64,000 nucleotides of DNA from Melghiribacillus thermohalophilus (GCF_004342905.1 NZ_SMAN01000008.1:1-64000), one strand, 5' to 3'. Shown: positions 7,860 to 16,891, counted from the first letter of the stretch. The notes: a model not told the origin generated them from the letters alone. Program-made: numbers and translations.

Positions 7860-8984
7860 TTATTTTGCCGCTTCTTCAGAAATTGCAGTCACGAATTCTG
7901 CAATTTTCACCAGTTCTTCTACTGGCATACGCTCATTGGTGGTATGAATTTCCTCATAACCCACAGCCAGATTGACCGTTGGGATGCCGAAGCCTGCAAT
8001 AATATTGGCATCGCTTCCCCCGCCACTTTTGAGCAGCTCACTTTGACGACCAATTTTTTCTGCAGCTTTTTTCGCTACTTCTACAACTTGATCGCCCTCT
8101 TTATGCTTGAATCCTGGATACATGATTTCAGATTCAAAATCAACGCTTCCGCCCATCTCTTTTGCCGCTTCTTCAAAGGCTTTGCGCATGTTTTCCACCT
8201 GGGCTTCCATTTTTTCCGGAACCAGGGAGCGGGCTTCAGCTAATATTTCCACATGATCGCATACGATATTCGTTGCCTGTCCGCCTTCGAACCGGCCGAT
8301 GTTTGCGGTGGTTTCCTCATCAATGCGGCCCAGCGGCATGCGTGATATCGCTTTGGCTGCAATGGTTATAGCAGAAACGCCTTTTTCCGGTGCTACACCG
8401 GCATGGGCGGTTTTGCCTTTTACCGTCGCTTTGATTTTGGCCTGCGTAGGAGCTGCTACGACGATGTTTCCGACTTTGCCGTCACTGTCAATGGCATAGC
8501 CGTATTTGGCATGGATCAGCGATGAATCCAGCGCTTTGGCACCAACCAGACCGGATTCTTCCCCAACAGTAATGACAAACTGAATGTCTCCATGAGGAAT
8601 ATGGTTTTCGTTCAGGACACGGATGGCTTCCAGCATGGCAGCAAGCCCTGCTTTGTCATCAGCTCCTAAAATGGTCGTGCCATCTGATACGATATACCCG
8701 TCTTTAATGGAAGGTTTAACCCCCTTTCCTGGAACAACCGTATCCATGTGGGAAGTGAAATAAATGGGATCTGCACCGTCCTTTGTTCCTTTTAGGGTAC
8801 AGACCAGATTGTTCGCTCCATGGCCCGTCGTTTCTTTAGCGTTGTCTTCTTTCACGTCCAGGCCAAGGTCGGAAAATTTCTTTTTCAACACTTCGGCAAT
8901 GTCGCCTTCGTATTTGGTTTCTGAGTCGATTTGCACCAGTTCTAAAAATTCTTCTATTAAACGGTCCTGATTTACCTGTGGCAT
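7860..8984 (-). CDS. M20 family metallopeptidase (peptidase T-like, YqjE-type)
   Basis: A 374-residue di-zinc aminopeptidase-like protein. Metal-ligand motifs run in order: SHMDTVVPGKG, LGADDKAGLAA, the catalytic GEESGLVGAK, and a C-terminal IHTTNERM. The middle VKGKTAHAG segment belongs to the lid/dimerisation domain. It resembles B. subtilis YqjE, which likewise sits beside the carboxyltransferase YqjD. It lies 69 bases after the carboxyltransferase gene with its own good ribosome site (AAAGGAGG) and is probably the last gene of that operon. Whether it cleaves tripeptides or has another amidohydrolase role is not known. Confidence 0.9.
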   Translation of the reverse strand: MPQVNQDRLIEEFLELVQIDSETKYEGDIAEVLKKKFSDLGLDVKEDNAKETTGHGANNLVCTLKGTKDGADPIYFTSHMDTVVPGKGVKPSIKDGYIVSDGTTILGADDKAGLAAMLEAIRVLNENHIPHGDIQFVITVGEESGLVGAKALDSSLIHAKYGYAIDSDGKVGNIVVAAPTQAKIKATVKGKTAHAGVAPEKGVSAITIAAKAISRMPLGRIDEETTANIGRFEGGQATNIVCDHVEILAEARSLVPEKMEAQVENMRKAFEEAAKEMGGSVDFESEIMYPGFKHKEGDQVVEVAKKAAEKIGRQSELLKSGGGSDANIIAGFGIPTVNLAVGYEEIHTTNERMPVEELVKIAEFVTAISEEAAK

Positions 8985-9053
8985 GAACCTTCCTCCTTTA
9001 TCTTCCTATCTATCAGTTTCCTGTATATAACAATTGATGTCAACGATCAAACC

Positions 9054-10604
9054 TTACAGCGGAATGTTGCCATGCTTTTTCTCCGGACGGACTTCTTTCT
9101 TATTTTTCAGCATTTCCAGGGAGCGAATCAACGCCATTCGTGTTTCCCGGGGGTCGATGACATCATCCACCATGCCAAGGGAAGCAGCTACATAAGGGTT
9201 TGCAAATTTTTCCCGGTATTCGCTAATCTTTTCCTGTCTAGTGGCTTCCGGGTTGTCACTATTTTGAATATCCCGGGCAAAAATAATATTGGCTGCTCCT
9301 TCCGGTCCCATAACAGCAATTTCCGCATTTGGCCAGGCGTATACGAGGTCAGCCCCGATGGATTTACTGTTTAACGCCACATAGGCTCCCCCATACGCTT
9401 TTCGTGTAATAACCGTAATTTTGGGAACAGTCGCCTCTGAATAGGCATATAAGATTTTGGCTCCGTGACGGATAATGCCTCCATGTTCCTGCTTAACACC
9501 CGGGAAAAACCCGGTTACATCCTCAAAGGTAATAATCGGAATATTAAAGGCATCACAGAAGCGGATAAAACGGGATGCCTTATCACTGGAGTCAATGTCC
9601 AGTCCGCCGGCAAAATGTTTCGGCTGATTACATACTAAGCCTACTGTCTGTCCCTTCATCCGGGCAAATCCCACCACAATATTTTTTGCAAATTCCGGAT
9701 GGATTTCAAAAAAGCTGTCCTGATCCACGACCTGTTCAATAATGGTTCGTACATCATACGGGCGAACAGGATCAAATGGAATTAAGTCCGTAATATCCGG
9801 ACGGAAATCATCCTCTTCTTCCTCCACCTTCACCACCGGCGGCTTTTCATTCTGATTGGACGGGAGGTAACTGATCAGCTTTCTGACATAATCCAGGGCT
9901 TCTTCTTCATTTGCCGCTTTTAAGTGGGCATTCCCGCTTTTGGTGTTGTGGACATGGGCTCCACCAAGGTCTTCAGACGTAATTTTTTCTCCGGTTACCG
10001 TTTCAATCACCTTCGGGCCGGTAATAAACATTTGAGATGTCTCTTCCACCATGATGACGAAGTCCGTAATCGCCGGAGAGTATACCGCTCCGCCGGCACA
10101 TGGTCCCATGATCACAGATATTTGCGGAATGACACCGGAGTAAATGGAGTTACGGTAAAAGACATGCCCATATCCGTCCAGTGAAGCTACTCCTTCCTGG
10201 ATTCTCGCACCTCCAGAGTCATTCAGACCGATGAAAGGCGTGCCATTCTTCGCTGCCAGATCCATCACATGGGCAATTTTTTTTCCGTGCATCTCCCCCA
10301 GAGCGCCGCCGAACACCGTAAAGTCCTGGGCGAATAAATACACATCACGGCCATCAATTTTTCCATAACCGGTAACGACCCCTTCGCCAGGTGCTTTTTT
10401 CTTGTCCATGCCAAAATCATGGGCCCGATGTTCCATAAAGGGGTTGAGCTCCACAAAAGTGCCTTCATCCAGTAAGTATTCAATCCGTTCCCGGGCGGTC
10501 ATTTTTCCCCGCTCCCGCTGTTTTTCTATTTTTTCGTCACCGCCGCCTAATTCGATTTCTCTTCGTTTGTCATAGAGTTCGTTAATTTTATCGTAGATGT
10601 CCAT
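9054..10604 (-). CDS. Acyl-CoA carboxylase carboxyltransferase (propionyl-CoA carboxylase beta type)
   Basis: A 516-residue carboxyltransferase of the PccB/MmdA/YqjD family, moving CO2 between carboxybiotin and an acyl-CoA, most likely propionyl-CoA given the mutase and epimerase next to it. Two crotonase-like halves are visible, with acyl-CoA oxyanion loops FIGLNDSGGARIQEGV and, in the second half, ITRKAYGGAYVAL. It is 3 bases from the mutase/epimerase gene, so it is in the same operon. No biotin carboxylase or biotin carrier is encoded alongside. It might borrow AccC/AccB or work as a decarboxylase subunit. Confidence 0.92.
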   Translation of the reverse strand: MDIYDKINELYDKRREIELGGGDEKIEKQRERGKMTARERIEYLLDEGTFVELNPFMEHRAHDFGMDKKKAPGEGVVTGYGKIDGRDVYLFAQDFTVFGGALGEMHGKKIAHVMDLAAKNGTPFIGLNDSGGARIQEGVASLDGYGHVFYRNSIYSGVIPQISVIMGPCAGGAVYSPAITDFVIMVEETSQMFITGPKVIETVTGEKITSEDLGGAHVHNTKSGNAHLKAANEEEALDYVRKLISYLPSNQNEKPPVVKVEEEEDDFRPDITDLIPFDPVRPYDVRTIIEQVVDQDSFFEIHPEFAKNIVVGFARMKGQTVGLVCNQPKHFAGGLDIDSSDKASRFIRFCDAFNIPIITFEDVTGFFPGVKQEHGGIIRHGAKILYAYSEATVPKITVITRKAYGGAYVALNSKSIGADLVYAWPNAEIAVMGPEGAANIIFARDIQNSDNPEATRQEKISEYREKFANPYVAASLGMVDDVIDPRETRMALIRSLEMLKNKKEVRPEKKHGNIPL

Positions 10605-10607
10605 GGT

Positions 10608-11429
10608 TTATTCCCCCTTATGTTCACATAGTTCGTATAGTACACCGTTTGCAGCTTTTGGATGGAGGAAGGCAATTCTAGAATTGTATGCCCCTGCTTT
10701 AGGTGTTTCATGAATTAATGGGACGTCCTGATTTTTATACTGCTTAAGGCGTTCTTCGATGTCCTGAACCTCCAGGGCAATATGATGGATTCCTTCGCCT
10801 CTTTTTTCTATAAACTTTTGAATGGGAGAATCATCATTCATAGGCTCAAGCAATTCAATAGATGTTTCACCGATTTCAAAAAAGGCGACTTTGACCCCTT
10901 CTGAAGGAACTTCCTCAATCCCTTTGAGTTTGAGCCCCAAAATATCATGATAGAAGGACATCACATCATCCAGCTTTTGAACCGCAATGCCGATGTGAGC
11001 GATTTTTTTCGGTGGTTCCGTTACTTTCTTTGCATCCGGGTCCACGAGTTCTTGAATGAAGCGGGCAATCGTGTCCGTCGGTGTACCCGGGGTGAACACT
11101 TTTTTAATCCCCTGTTCTTCGAGATAAGGGATATCCTCATACGGAATAACGCCGCCACCAATGACTGGAATATCCTCTGCGTTCTGCTCCTTCAGCGCTG
11201 CAATCACTTTAGGAAAAAGGGTGCGGTGGGCACCGGAAAGGGAAGATAATCCGATGACATCTACATCTTCCTGGATGGCAGCCCGGGCGATCTGTCCAGG
11301 GGACTGGCGCAATCCTGTATATATGACTTCCATGCCATGGTCTCTTAAAGCCTGGGCGATCACCAGTGCACCCCGATCATGGCCATCGAGACCAGGTTTT
11401 GCAATTAATACACGAATGTTTCGATCCAT
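10608..11429 (-). CDS. Methylmalonyl-CoA mutase B12-binding subunit fused to methylmalonyl-CoA epimerase
   Basis: A 273-residue fusion. Residues 1-130 form a cobalamin-binding Rossmann domain with GLDGHDRG (His17 as the cobalt ligand), GLSSLSGAH and GGGVIPYED. Residues about 143-273 form a vicinal-oxygen-chelate domain with HIGIAV, IELLEP, IHHIAL and YELCE, matching methylmalonyl-CoA epimerase and its metal ligands. The protein thus joins the mutase small subunit to the enzyme that supplies its R-isomer. It lies between the catalytic mutase subunit and the carboxyltransferase, with spacings of 24 and 3 bases. Confidence 0.93.
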   Translation of the reverse strand: MDRNIRVLIAKPGLDGHDRGALVIAQALRDHGMEVIYTGLRQSPGQIARAAIQEDVDVIGLSSLSGAHRTLFPKVIAALKEQNAEDIPVIGGGVIPYEDIPYLEEQGIKKVFTPGTPTDTIARFIQELVDPDAKKVTEPPKKIAHIGIAVQKLDDVMSFYHDILGLKLKGIEEVPSEGVKVAFFEIGETSIELLEPMNDDSPIQKFIEKRGEGIHHIALEVQDIEERLKQYKNQDVPLIHETPKAGAYNSRIAFLHPKAANGVLYELCEHKGE

Positions 11430-11453
11430 GATTCATCCTCCTCCGTTTCTCCA

Positions 11454-13109
11454 TTACATGCCTGTGTATTCGCCAAACTCATCCCGCAACACGTTGCAAA
11501 TCTCACCGACTGTTGCATACGCTTTGACAGCATCAAGAATATGTGGCATCAGGTTTTCTTTTTCATCTTTTGCTGCATTTCTCAAACGGCTCAGCGTATC
11601 ATTTACTTTCGACTCATCCCGGGTGTTACGGACGTTTTGAACATTTTTCTTTTGATCATGCTCTAATTTTTCATCCACACGCAGCAGTTCCGCATTCAGT
11701 TCTTCGTCAATTTGAAATTCATTCATGCCAACGACTATATCTTCTTTCGATTCGATACGTTTTTGGGCTTCATAAGCTGACTGGTGAATTTCCCGCTGCA
11801 TATAGCCCTCTTCAATGGCCTGAACCGCTCCACCCAGTTCTTTAATTTTTTCAATATAGGCTTCCACTTCTTTTTCAATCTGATCGGTCAGCTCTTCTAT
11901 ATAATAAGAACCTCCCAGGGGATCAACGGTATCAGCTACTCCGCTTTCGTGGGCAATAATCTGCTGGGTTCGGAGGGCGATGCGGGCAGACTCCTCGGTC
12001 GGTAACGCCAGTGCTTCATCCCTGGAATTGGTGTGCAGGCTCTGGGTTCCGCCCAGTACCGCCGCAAGGGCCTGAAGCGTAACCCGAACAATATTATTGT
12101 CAGGCTGCTGAGCTGTTAAAGTAGAGCCTCCCGTCTGAGTATGGAAACGAAGCTTCCAGCTCTTCGGATTTTCCGCACCATAATGTTCTTTCATCATTTT
12201 TGCCCAGATTCTCCGTGCTGCCCGAAATTTTGCAATTTCTTCAAAGAAGTTGTTGTGGGCATTAAAGAAGAACGCCAGTCTTGGTGCAAACTGATCCACT
12301 TTTAAACCGCTTTCAAGGGCGGCATCAACATAAGCCATCCCATTCGCAAGGGTAAAGGCCACTTCCTGTACCGCTGTGGAACCCGCTTCCCGAATATGGT
12401 AGCCGGAAATACTGATGGTATTAAATTTCGGAACATGTTGCTGGCAATATTCAAAAATATTGGTAATCAGTCTCATGGATGGCTTTGGCGGGAAAATATA
12501 CGTTCCCCGTGCAATATATTCTTTTAAGATATCATTCTGGATCGTTCCGGTCAGTTTTTCTTTCGAAACTCCCTGCTTCTCCCCGACGGCTATATACATC
12601 GCGAGCAAAACAGATGCTGGGGCGTTGATCGTCATGGATGTACTCACTTTATCCAGCGGGATGGCATCAAATAAATCCTCCATATCTTTCAGGGAGTCAA
12701 TAGCGACCCCAACTTTGCCGACTTCCCCCTCTGCCATTGGGTCATCCGAATCATAACCGATCTGTGTCGGAAGGTCAAAGGCAACCGAAAGCCCTGTCTG
12801 GCCCTGTTCTAATAAATAGCGAAACCGCTTATTGGTTTCTTTTGCGGAGCCAAATCCGGCATATTGCCGCATCGTCCAGAAACGGCTTCGGTACATAGTC
12901 GGCTGAATACCCCGGGTATAAGGGTATTGCCCGGGAAAGCCAAGATTTTCTACATAATGTTCATCCGGATCTTCCGGTAAATAAAGCCGGTCCACAGGAA
13001 TATCTGAACTCGTTGTGAATGCGTCCTTCCGTTCCGGGAACCTGCTGGTCGCTTTTTCTACTTCCTGTTCCCACTGTTTCTGTTGTTTTTCAAACCTTTT
13101 CTGTCCCAT
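11454..13109 (-). CDS. Methylmalonyl-CoA mutase catalytic subunit
   Basis: A 551-residue TIM-barrel subunit lacking the B12 domain. Tyr83 (in RQYAGFG), Arg201 (in [10 protein letters not shown]) and His238 (in SGYHIREAG) have the same spacing (118 and 37) as Tyr89, Arg207 and His244 of the Propionibacterium mutase. That argues for methylmalonyl-CoA rather than isobutyryl-CoA as substrate. With the downstream B12/epimerase fusion it would form a two-subunit mutase converting methylmalonyl-CoA to succinyl-CoA. It starts with ATG behind AAAAAGGAGG and is the first gene of the operon. No MeaB-type chaperone gene is nearby. Confidence 0.95.
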   Translation of the reverse strand: MGQKRFEKQQKQWEQEVEKATSRFPERKDAFTTSSDIPVDRLYLPEDPDEHYVENLGFPGQYPYTRGIQPTMYRSRFWTMRQYAGFGSAKETNKRFRYLLEQGQTGLSVAFDLPTQIGYDSDDPMAEGEVGKVGVAIDSLKDMEDLFDAIPLDKVSTSMTINAPASVLLAMYIAVGEKQGVSKEKLTGTIQNDILKEYIARGTYIFPPKPSMRLITNIFEYCQQHVPKFNTISISGYHIREAGSTAVQEVAFTLANGMAYVDAALESGLKVDQFAPRLAFFFNAHNNFFEEIAKFRAARRIWAKMMKEHYGAENPKSWKLRFHTQTGGSTLTAQQPDNNIVRVTLQALAAVLGGTQSLHTNSRDEALALPTEESARIALRTQQIIAHESGVADTVDPLGGSYYIEELTDQIEKEVEAYIEKIKELGGAVQAIEEGYMQREIHQSAYEAQKRIESKEDIVVGMNEFQIDEELNAELLRVDEKLEHDQKKNVQNVRNTRDESKVNDTLSRLRNAAKDEKENLMPHILDAVKAYATVGEICNVLRDEFGEYTGM

Positions 13110-13183
13110 AGATCAATGAGCCTCCTTTTTAAACAATCCAGCTTTACATATGTCAATTATAATTGTTCATAACATTCTTAACC

Positions 13184-13212
13184 TTGTCCAATTTTTTTAT
13201 ATCATATAAAAT
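13184..13212 (+). promoter_or_regulatory. Sigma-A-like promoter of the Prli42-type gene
   Basis: TTGTCC, a 17-base spacer and TAAAAT lie 33 bases before the GTG start. It fires divergently from the mutase operon. Confidence 0.55.
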
Positions 13213-13244
13213 AACATATAGTATAAATGAAGGAGGAAACGGTT

Positions 13245-13388
13245 GTGTCTAAGAAAAAGAATAAACCGAATCAGGTTTCATACCCAGGAACCTCGAAAAG
13301 ACAACGAAGATTAAAATTTGTCATCTACTTGATGATTATATCCATGTTTTTAAGTGCCATTCTTACTGGTGCAGTCATGTTTTTATAA
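13245..13388 (+). CDS. Prli42-like membrane miniprotein
   Basis: A 47-residue protein starting with GTG 13245 behind a strong AAGGAGG with 8-base spacing. The first 23 residues are basic and polar (SKKKNKPN..., SKRQRRLK). The remainder is one membrane helix, VIYLMIISMFLSAILTGAV. This basic-then-single-helix layout, with an L-T/S-G-A/V-x-M-F-L ending, matches Prli42, the Listeria miniprotein that anchors the stressosome to the membrane. The N-terminal extension is longer than the 31-residue Listeria form. It has its own promoter and terminator. Assignment rests on pattern resemblance. Confidence 0.75.
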   Translation: MSKKKNKPNQVSYPGTSKRQRRLKFVIYLMIISMFLSAILTGAVMFL

Positions 13389-13395
13389 ACATTCA

Positions 13396-13427
13396 GACTT
13401 TTGGCATAAAGCCAAAAGTCTTTTTTA
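13396..13427 (+). terminator. Terminator of the Prli42-type gene
   Basis: A perfect 10-bp stem GACTTTTGGC/GCCAAAAGTC (13396-13405, 13411-13420) followed by six T. Confidence 0.92.
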
Positions 13428-13506
13428 TACCATCACAAGGGGTATCAATTCCTGATGGATCGTACATGAAGTACAAAAGCTTCTCACTGGGAATGTTGAT
13501 AACGAT

Positions 13507-14475
13507 TCAGGTGCCCGCCTGGTATGAAATATCGCTTTTTTTAAACGAACGCTTAATGATTAAATATTGTTCAATCTCGTTTAATAGTGTGAGAAGATTG
13601 GCTCTTATTTCAAATTCATCCCGGGTTTCAGGAAGCGGCTGCTTTCGAAACTCCTGTTTCATTTCGTTGATTTCCTGCAAAAAAATAACGGCGGTATTCC
13701 CCGGATGAACGGACTCGGACAGCTTTTCGAAAAATTCACCCATCCGCTGAGACTGTTCGTTGGCCGTGGAAATCCGGCTGATTAACGGAAGCATCCGCTC
13801 TAGAATTTCAAACTGTTTGCCCCTCATTTGAAAATAATGGTAGTAGGGATGATGGCTGCGGAGCAAATGATTTTCCAGATCCCGGGACGCCAGCGATTTT
13901 GCTTCCTCCAGAAGGCGGGCAGCTTCGGTAATTTCTTTTCCTGTCCAGCTCAAGTCTCCCGTCTTCAAAAAGTAAGCCACTTCTTTTAAGATTTTCTTGA
14001 AATTTGTTTCAAGTTCCTGCTGCTTCTCTTTCAATTGATCCTCCAGGCTTGGCATATACAGATTTAACACCAGGGCCGTCCCAATTCCAACAATTATTAA
14101 AATCACCTCATTGAAAACGAGTCCCAGTGTGATGTTATTAGACTCGTATAAATGAAGCAAAATAACGGAACTGGTAACAATCCCTTCTGTGACATTTAAT
14201 TGAACCGCTGTCGGTATGAACAGCAACAATAACAGACCGACCGCCACAGGATGATACCCGATCGTTTCAAAAAATACCCAGGCAAAACCAATGACAAGCA
14301 AACAGGCCGCAACCCGGTGCCAGGCACTGATCAGGGAGCGTTTTCTCGTTGGCTTTATGCATAAGATTGTCAGAATCCCTGCCGACACAAAGTTGGATAG
14401 CCCCAGAAGCTGTGCCAGAAAAATCGATATCGGTGTCCCAATGGAAGTTTTAAGGGTACGATAGCCTATTTTCAC
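13507..14475 (-). CDS. Aromatic acid exporter family membrane protein (YqjA-type)
   Basis: A 322-residue protein with about five hydrophobic helices in the first 145 residues (beginning near LKTSIGTPISIFLAQLLG) and a long soluble helical C-terminal half of the DUF939 type. Relatives are annotated as aromatic acid exporter/FUSC-like. It resembles B. subtilis YqjA, which sits in the same neighbourhood. The start is GTG 14475 behind AAGGAG; the ATG just upstream is out of frame and stops at once. A related protein is encoded at 53299-54384. Transport substrate unknown. Confidence 0.85.
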   Translation of the reverse strand: MKIGYRTLKTSIGTPISIFLAQLLGLSNFVSAGILTILCIKPTRKRSLISAWHRVAACLLVIGFAWVFFETIGYHPVAVGLLLLLFIPTAVQLNVTEGIVTSSVILLHLYESNNITLGLVFNEVILIIVGIGTALVLNLYMPSLEDQLKEKQQELETNFKKILKEVAYFLKTGDLSWTGKEITEAARLLEEAKSLASRDLENHLLRSHHPYYHYFQMRGKQFEILERMLPLISRISTANEQSQRMGEFFEKLSESVHPGNTAVIFLQEINEMKQEFRKQPLPETRDEFEIRANLLTLLNEIEQYLIIKRSFKKSDISYQAGT

Positions 14476-14610
14476 GCCATAAGTCTCCTTTTTAAAACGA
14501 ATCCTCTTTTATTGTAATCGAAACTCCGCGAAACATAAACATGTCAGGAATAATTTTTCTCAAAGAGGAGGTGAGCAGGAAAAGATCATGTTTAATTAGA
14601 AGAAAAACAA

Positions 14611-14980
14611 AGAGTCCGGGACATAGCTATCCAAAAATAATTTAAAAATGGTTCCGAACATCGTTTTTTGATGATCGGAACCATTTTTTATGGGATTATT
14701 TTGGTTTATGGCGGTATACTTCCTCAAGTTTACCATCATGAATGCGCATCCGAATTCATTTTCGACTTTCTCCTTAACCCTTACGAACATTCTTGTGAAA
14801 CGCAAATTAGCCTTCAGAGATTCAAAGACTGGTTCTACATCAATCTTGCGTTTTCTCCGTTTCTTGTTCCAAAAGCTTCTGCCTGATGTATTCTGTTTGC
14901 TGCTCCCACTTTTGATTATAATAAATTTTTGTTTCTTTCCTTCCTTCGCTTTTGTACAGCACAGCCATGTAAAGTTCAAA
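14611..14980 (-). pseudogene. 3' fragment of an IS1182-type transposase, frameshifted
   Basis: The minus strand first reads YKSEGRKETKIYYNQKWEQQ. It must then shift frame to reach KRKIDVEPVFESLKANLRF and RVKEKVENEFG, the conserved C-terminal end of IS1182/IS5-like DDE transposases. The N-terminal catalytic parts are missing. A 14-bp-class hairpin just inside the left edge belongs to the element end. This is a dead remnant abutting the IS110 fragment. Confidence 0.65.
14643..14691. repeat. Inverted repeat at the end of the IS1182-type remnant
   Basis: AAAAATGGTTCCGA pairs with TCGGAACCATTTTT across a loop of about 20 bases that itself contains ATCG/CGAT-like pairing. It could act as a bidirectional terminator and lies within or beside the transposase tail. 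Confidence 0.6.
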
Positions 14981-15067
14981 AAAATAAGGAAGTGGAGTTT
15001 TTTTCATAAAAAGGTACGTCTTGAAAAAGGGTGCACTAAAGAAACTCTGTACTAAATAACAATAAAT

Positions 15068-15352
15068 GAAAGGAGGAATGTATAGTTGATCGGTTATTAG
15101 TAGCGAATAAACTAACCGGACTAGTTTTCTTGCGGTTAAGACGAGGGATCTTTTATGCTGGTGCTTGGGCACTTCCTGATACTTTTTCTGATAGTCATCT
15201 CGGTATACCGAGTCATGTTTCCGAACGGAATCCGCCGCCTGGATTAGATAATACCTTAAGTATTTATTTCCGGTTCGCATGCGCTTAGTCTTCTCGGATT
15301 CATAGTCACCGGATTCGTTTTGATCCATGCCAGCCCGGCGTATTTCGCTAAG
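15068..15352 (-). pseudogene. C-terminal fragment of an IS110-family transposase, frameshifted
   Basis: The minus strand reads LAKYAGLAW near 15345. After a frame change near 15320 it reads SGDYESEKTKRMRTGNKYLR and LVLTARKLVRLVYSLL. These are the C-terminal helix-hairpin and transposase_20 features of IS110 elements. Everything upstream, including the DEDD catalytic domain, is gone. The fragment directly joins the IS1182-type remnant, implying one element inserted in or replaced part of the other. Confidence 0.75.
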
Positions 15353-15533
15353 GGACAGCGTACAGCCAACTTTTTAACGTTTATATACGCTAAGGAATTA
15401 TTCTTAAAATTTATTAGGAACGGAATCATAAGGAAAAGCCAATATTCCTTTAATAAAAGAAATAAGTTGCCTTTTAAAAGGAAATTCCTACTTATTGTTA
15501 ATTTATTGGGTACTCTTTTTCACTCCCATCTGA

Positions 15534-15638
15534 TCATTTTTCGTAACTATAAACTTTTCCATCATTTGGATTCACATACAGTGCAGATATAAAACTTGAC
15601 ATATTACCGTTTTCTTTTTTGAAGGAAAAAAACTTCAT
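15534..15638 (-). CDS. Possible small protein, or truncated gene with an internal stop
   Basis: A 34-residue reading frame begins with ATG 15638 behind GGGAGG at ideal spacing. It reads KFFSFKKENG, then ISALYVNPNDGKVYSYEK, then TGA. The same frame continues without another stop to 15498, adding SDGSEKEYPIN, which suggests the TGA replaced a sense codon, plausibly TGG, in an older 46-residue protein. I do not recognise the family. Either a live microprotein or a fresh pseudogene. Confidence 0.4.
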   Translation of the reverse strand: MKFFSFKKENGNMSSFISALYVNPNDGKVYSYEK

Positions 15639-15844
15639 GATTACCTCCCAATACAGAATAAATCATTCTACATATTTACTATTCTAAAAATAGAATAGCA
15701 TAACCCCGAAATAAAGGGAATTAACCATTCCTAAGAGTGGTGAAGAACGTTCATAAATGTGTAATTCTCCAGTAAATACAATTAACGGGTAGGGGCAAAT
15801 GATCATTTTATTTACGAAAATATCGGATGCCATGAGTTGGGTTG

Positions 15845-15873
15845 TTGAAAGGGATATTTAAAGTTGCTATCAT
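15845..15873 (+). promoter_or_regulatory. Sigma-A promoter of brxB
   Basis: TTGAAA, a spacer of exactly 17 bases and TATCAT. The start point would be near 15880, 30 bases before the brxB ATG. Confidence 0.7.
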
Positions 15874-15909
15874 GAATATAGTGAAAATACCAGTAAAGGA
15901 GAAAAATCG

Positions 15910-16341
15910 ATGGATTTTAATATTTATATGCAAGACTTTGTAGAGCAGGCCCGTACAGAAATTCGGGAAGCAGGCTATGAAGAATTAAAAACTCCAGAGG
16001 AAGTAGACAGAGCTTTAAAACGCGATGGAACGACCTTAGTCATGGTAAACTCGATCTGCGGTTGTGCTGGCGGTGTAGCTCGGCCTGCAGCAGCCAATGC
16101 CATTCATTATGATAAACGCCCGGATCATCTGGTAACCGTATTTGCCGGACAGGACCGGGAGGCGACCGAACGTGCAAGGGAATATTTTGAAGGATATCCG
16201 CCATCCTCACCATCTTTTGCTCTTTTGAAGGACGGCAAAATTCTGACGATGGTTGAACGTCATGAAATCGAAGGAAAAGAACCGGTTGAAGTTGTGAATC
16301 ACCTTCAGCAGCTGTTTGATAAGTATTGTGAGGAAGTATAA
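15910..16341 (+). CDS. brxB: Bacilliredoxin BrxB/YqiW (DUF1094)
   Basis: A 143-residue thioredoxin-like protein that removes bacillithiol from S-bacillithiolated proteins. The characteristic active site Cys-Gly-Cys is present as SICGCAGG at about residues 52-59. The rest ([22 protein letters not shown]) matches the BrxA/BrxB family at full length. It has a clear GGAG site and its own promoter. In B. subtilis yqiW also lies beside the bkd operon. This implies the organism makes bacillithiol. Confidence 0.93.
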   Translation: MDFNIYMQDFVEQARTEIREAGYEELKTPEEVDRALKRDGTTLVMVNSICGCAGGVARPAAANAIHYDKRPDHLVTVFAGQDREATERAREYFEGYPPSSPSFALLKDGKILTMVERHEIEGKEPVEVVNHLQQLFDKYCEEV

Positions 16342-16442
16342 ATGAACAGGGCTGTCTCATGAGACCATATTGTCTTAGAGACAGGTTGTTTTTGATGTTT
16401 TTGAAAGAGACTGGGACAAAATTTCTATGTAAATCATGAGGG

Positions 16443-16833
16443 GTCTGACCAAATGAACGGTCAAAATATCCAATCGAGATACGCTCATATGATGGATACA
16501 CCAACTGTAAGCTAGGGACAAAGCGTTTATGGAACTACACCATCGTATATGGCTAATACAGGTAATTCCTTTGGTGTGCATCTTCACCATGAGACAAGAG
16601 TTTGTGGAAGTAGAGAGTGTGATGCAAGTAATAATTCTACTCCCATAAATCCGAATATATTTTATTCTGGATTTCAGATAGGCTCTATTGAATTAGTAAG
16701 TGCAGAAGAGGCTGATTTAGTACAATCGGAGGAACAAATTGATTTACCTGAAGACGTTTTTTACTCAACAGAGGAAATTTTAGCGATGACTAAAGAAGAA
16801 CGAGAAAGTAAAGAGATACCTGAGCCTCTATAA
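16443..16833 (+). pseudogene. Decayed M23-family peptidase (LytM-type) C-terminal remnant
   Basis: The plus-strand frame reads GSDQMNGQNIQSRYAHM, then a TAG stop at 16513-16515. It continues GQSVYGTTPSYMANTGNSFG and VHLHHETRV. This is the end of an M23 metallopeptidase: a RYAHM segment, the GxxGNTGNS turn and the HLHxE zinc motif. The first half with the other zinc ligands is absent. A 94-residue open frame from ATG 16549 survives, ending in an acidic tail (VSAEEADLVQSEEQI), but without a convincing ribosome site. Confidence 0.6.
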
Positions 16834-16855
16834 AAAATTGTATAAAGATACTAAA

Positions 16856-16891
16856 ACACGCCTGGAGTATTTCTTCTCCAGGCGTTTTTAA
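16856..16891. terminator. Bidirectional terminator between M23 remnant and bkdB
   Basis: CGCCTGGAG/CTCCAGGCG stem (within 16859-16884) followed by five T on the plus strand. On the minus strand the stem is followed by TGTTTTAG, so it can also end the bkd operon. Confidence 0.8.

Noticed and set aside
16549-16833. 94-codon plus-strand ORF as an intact small gene
   Set aside because: It is the tail of an M23 peptidase whose upstream frame is broken by TAG, and no ribosome site precedes ATG 16549.
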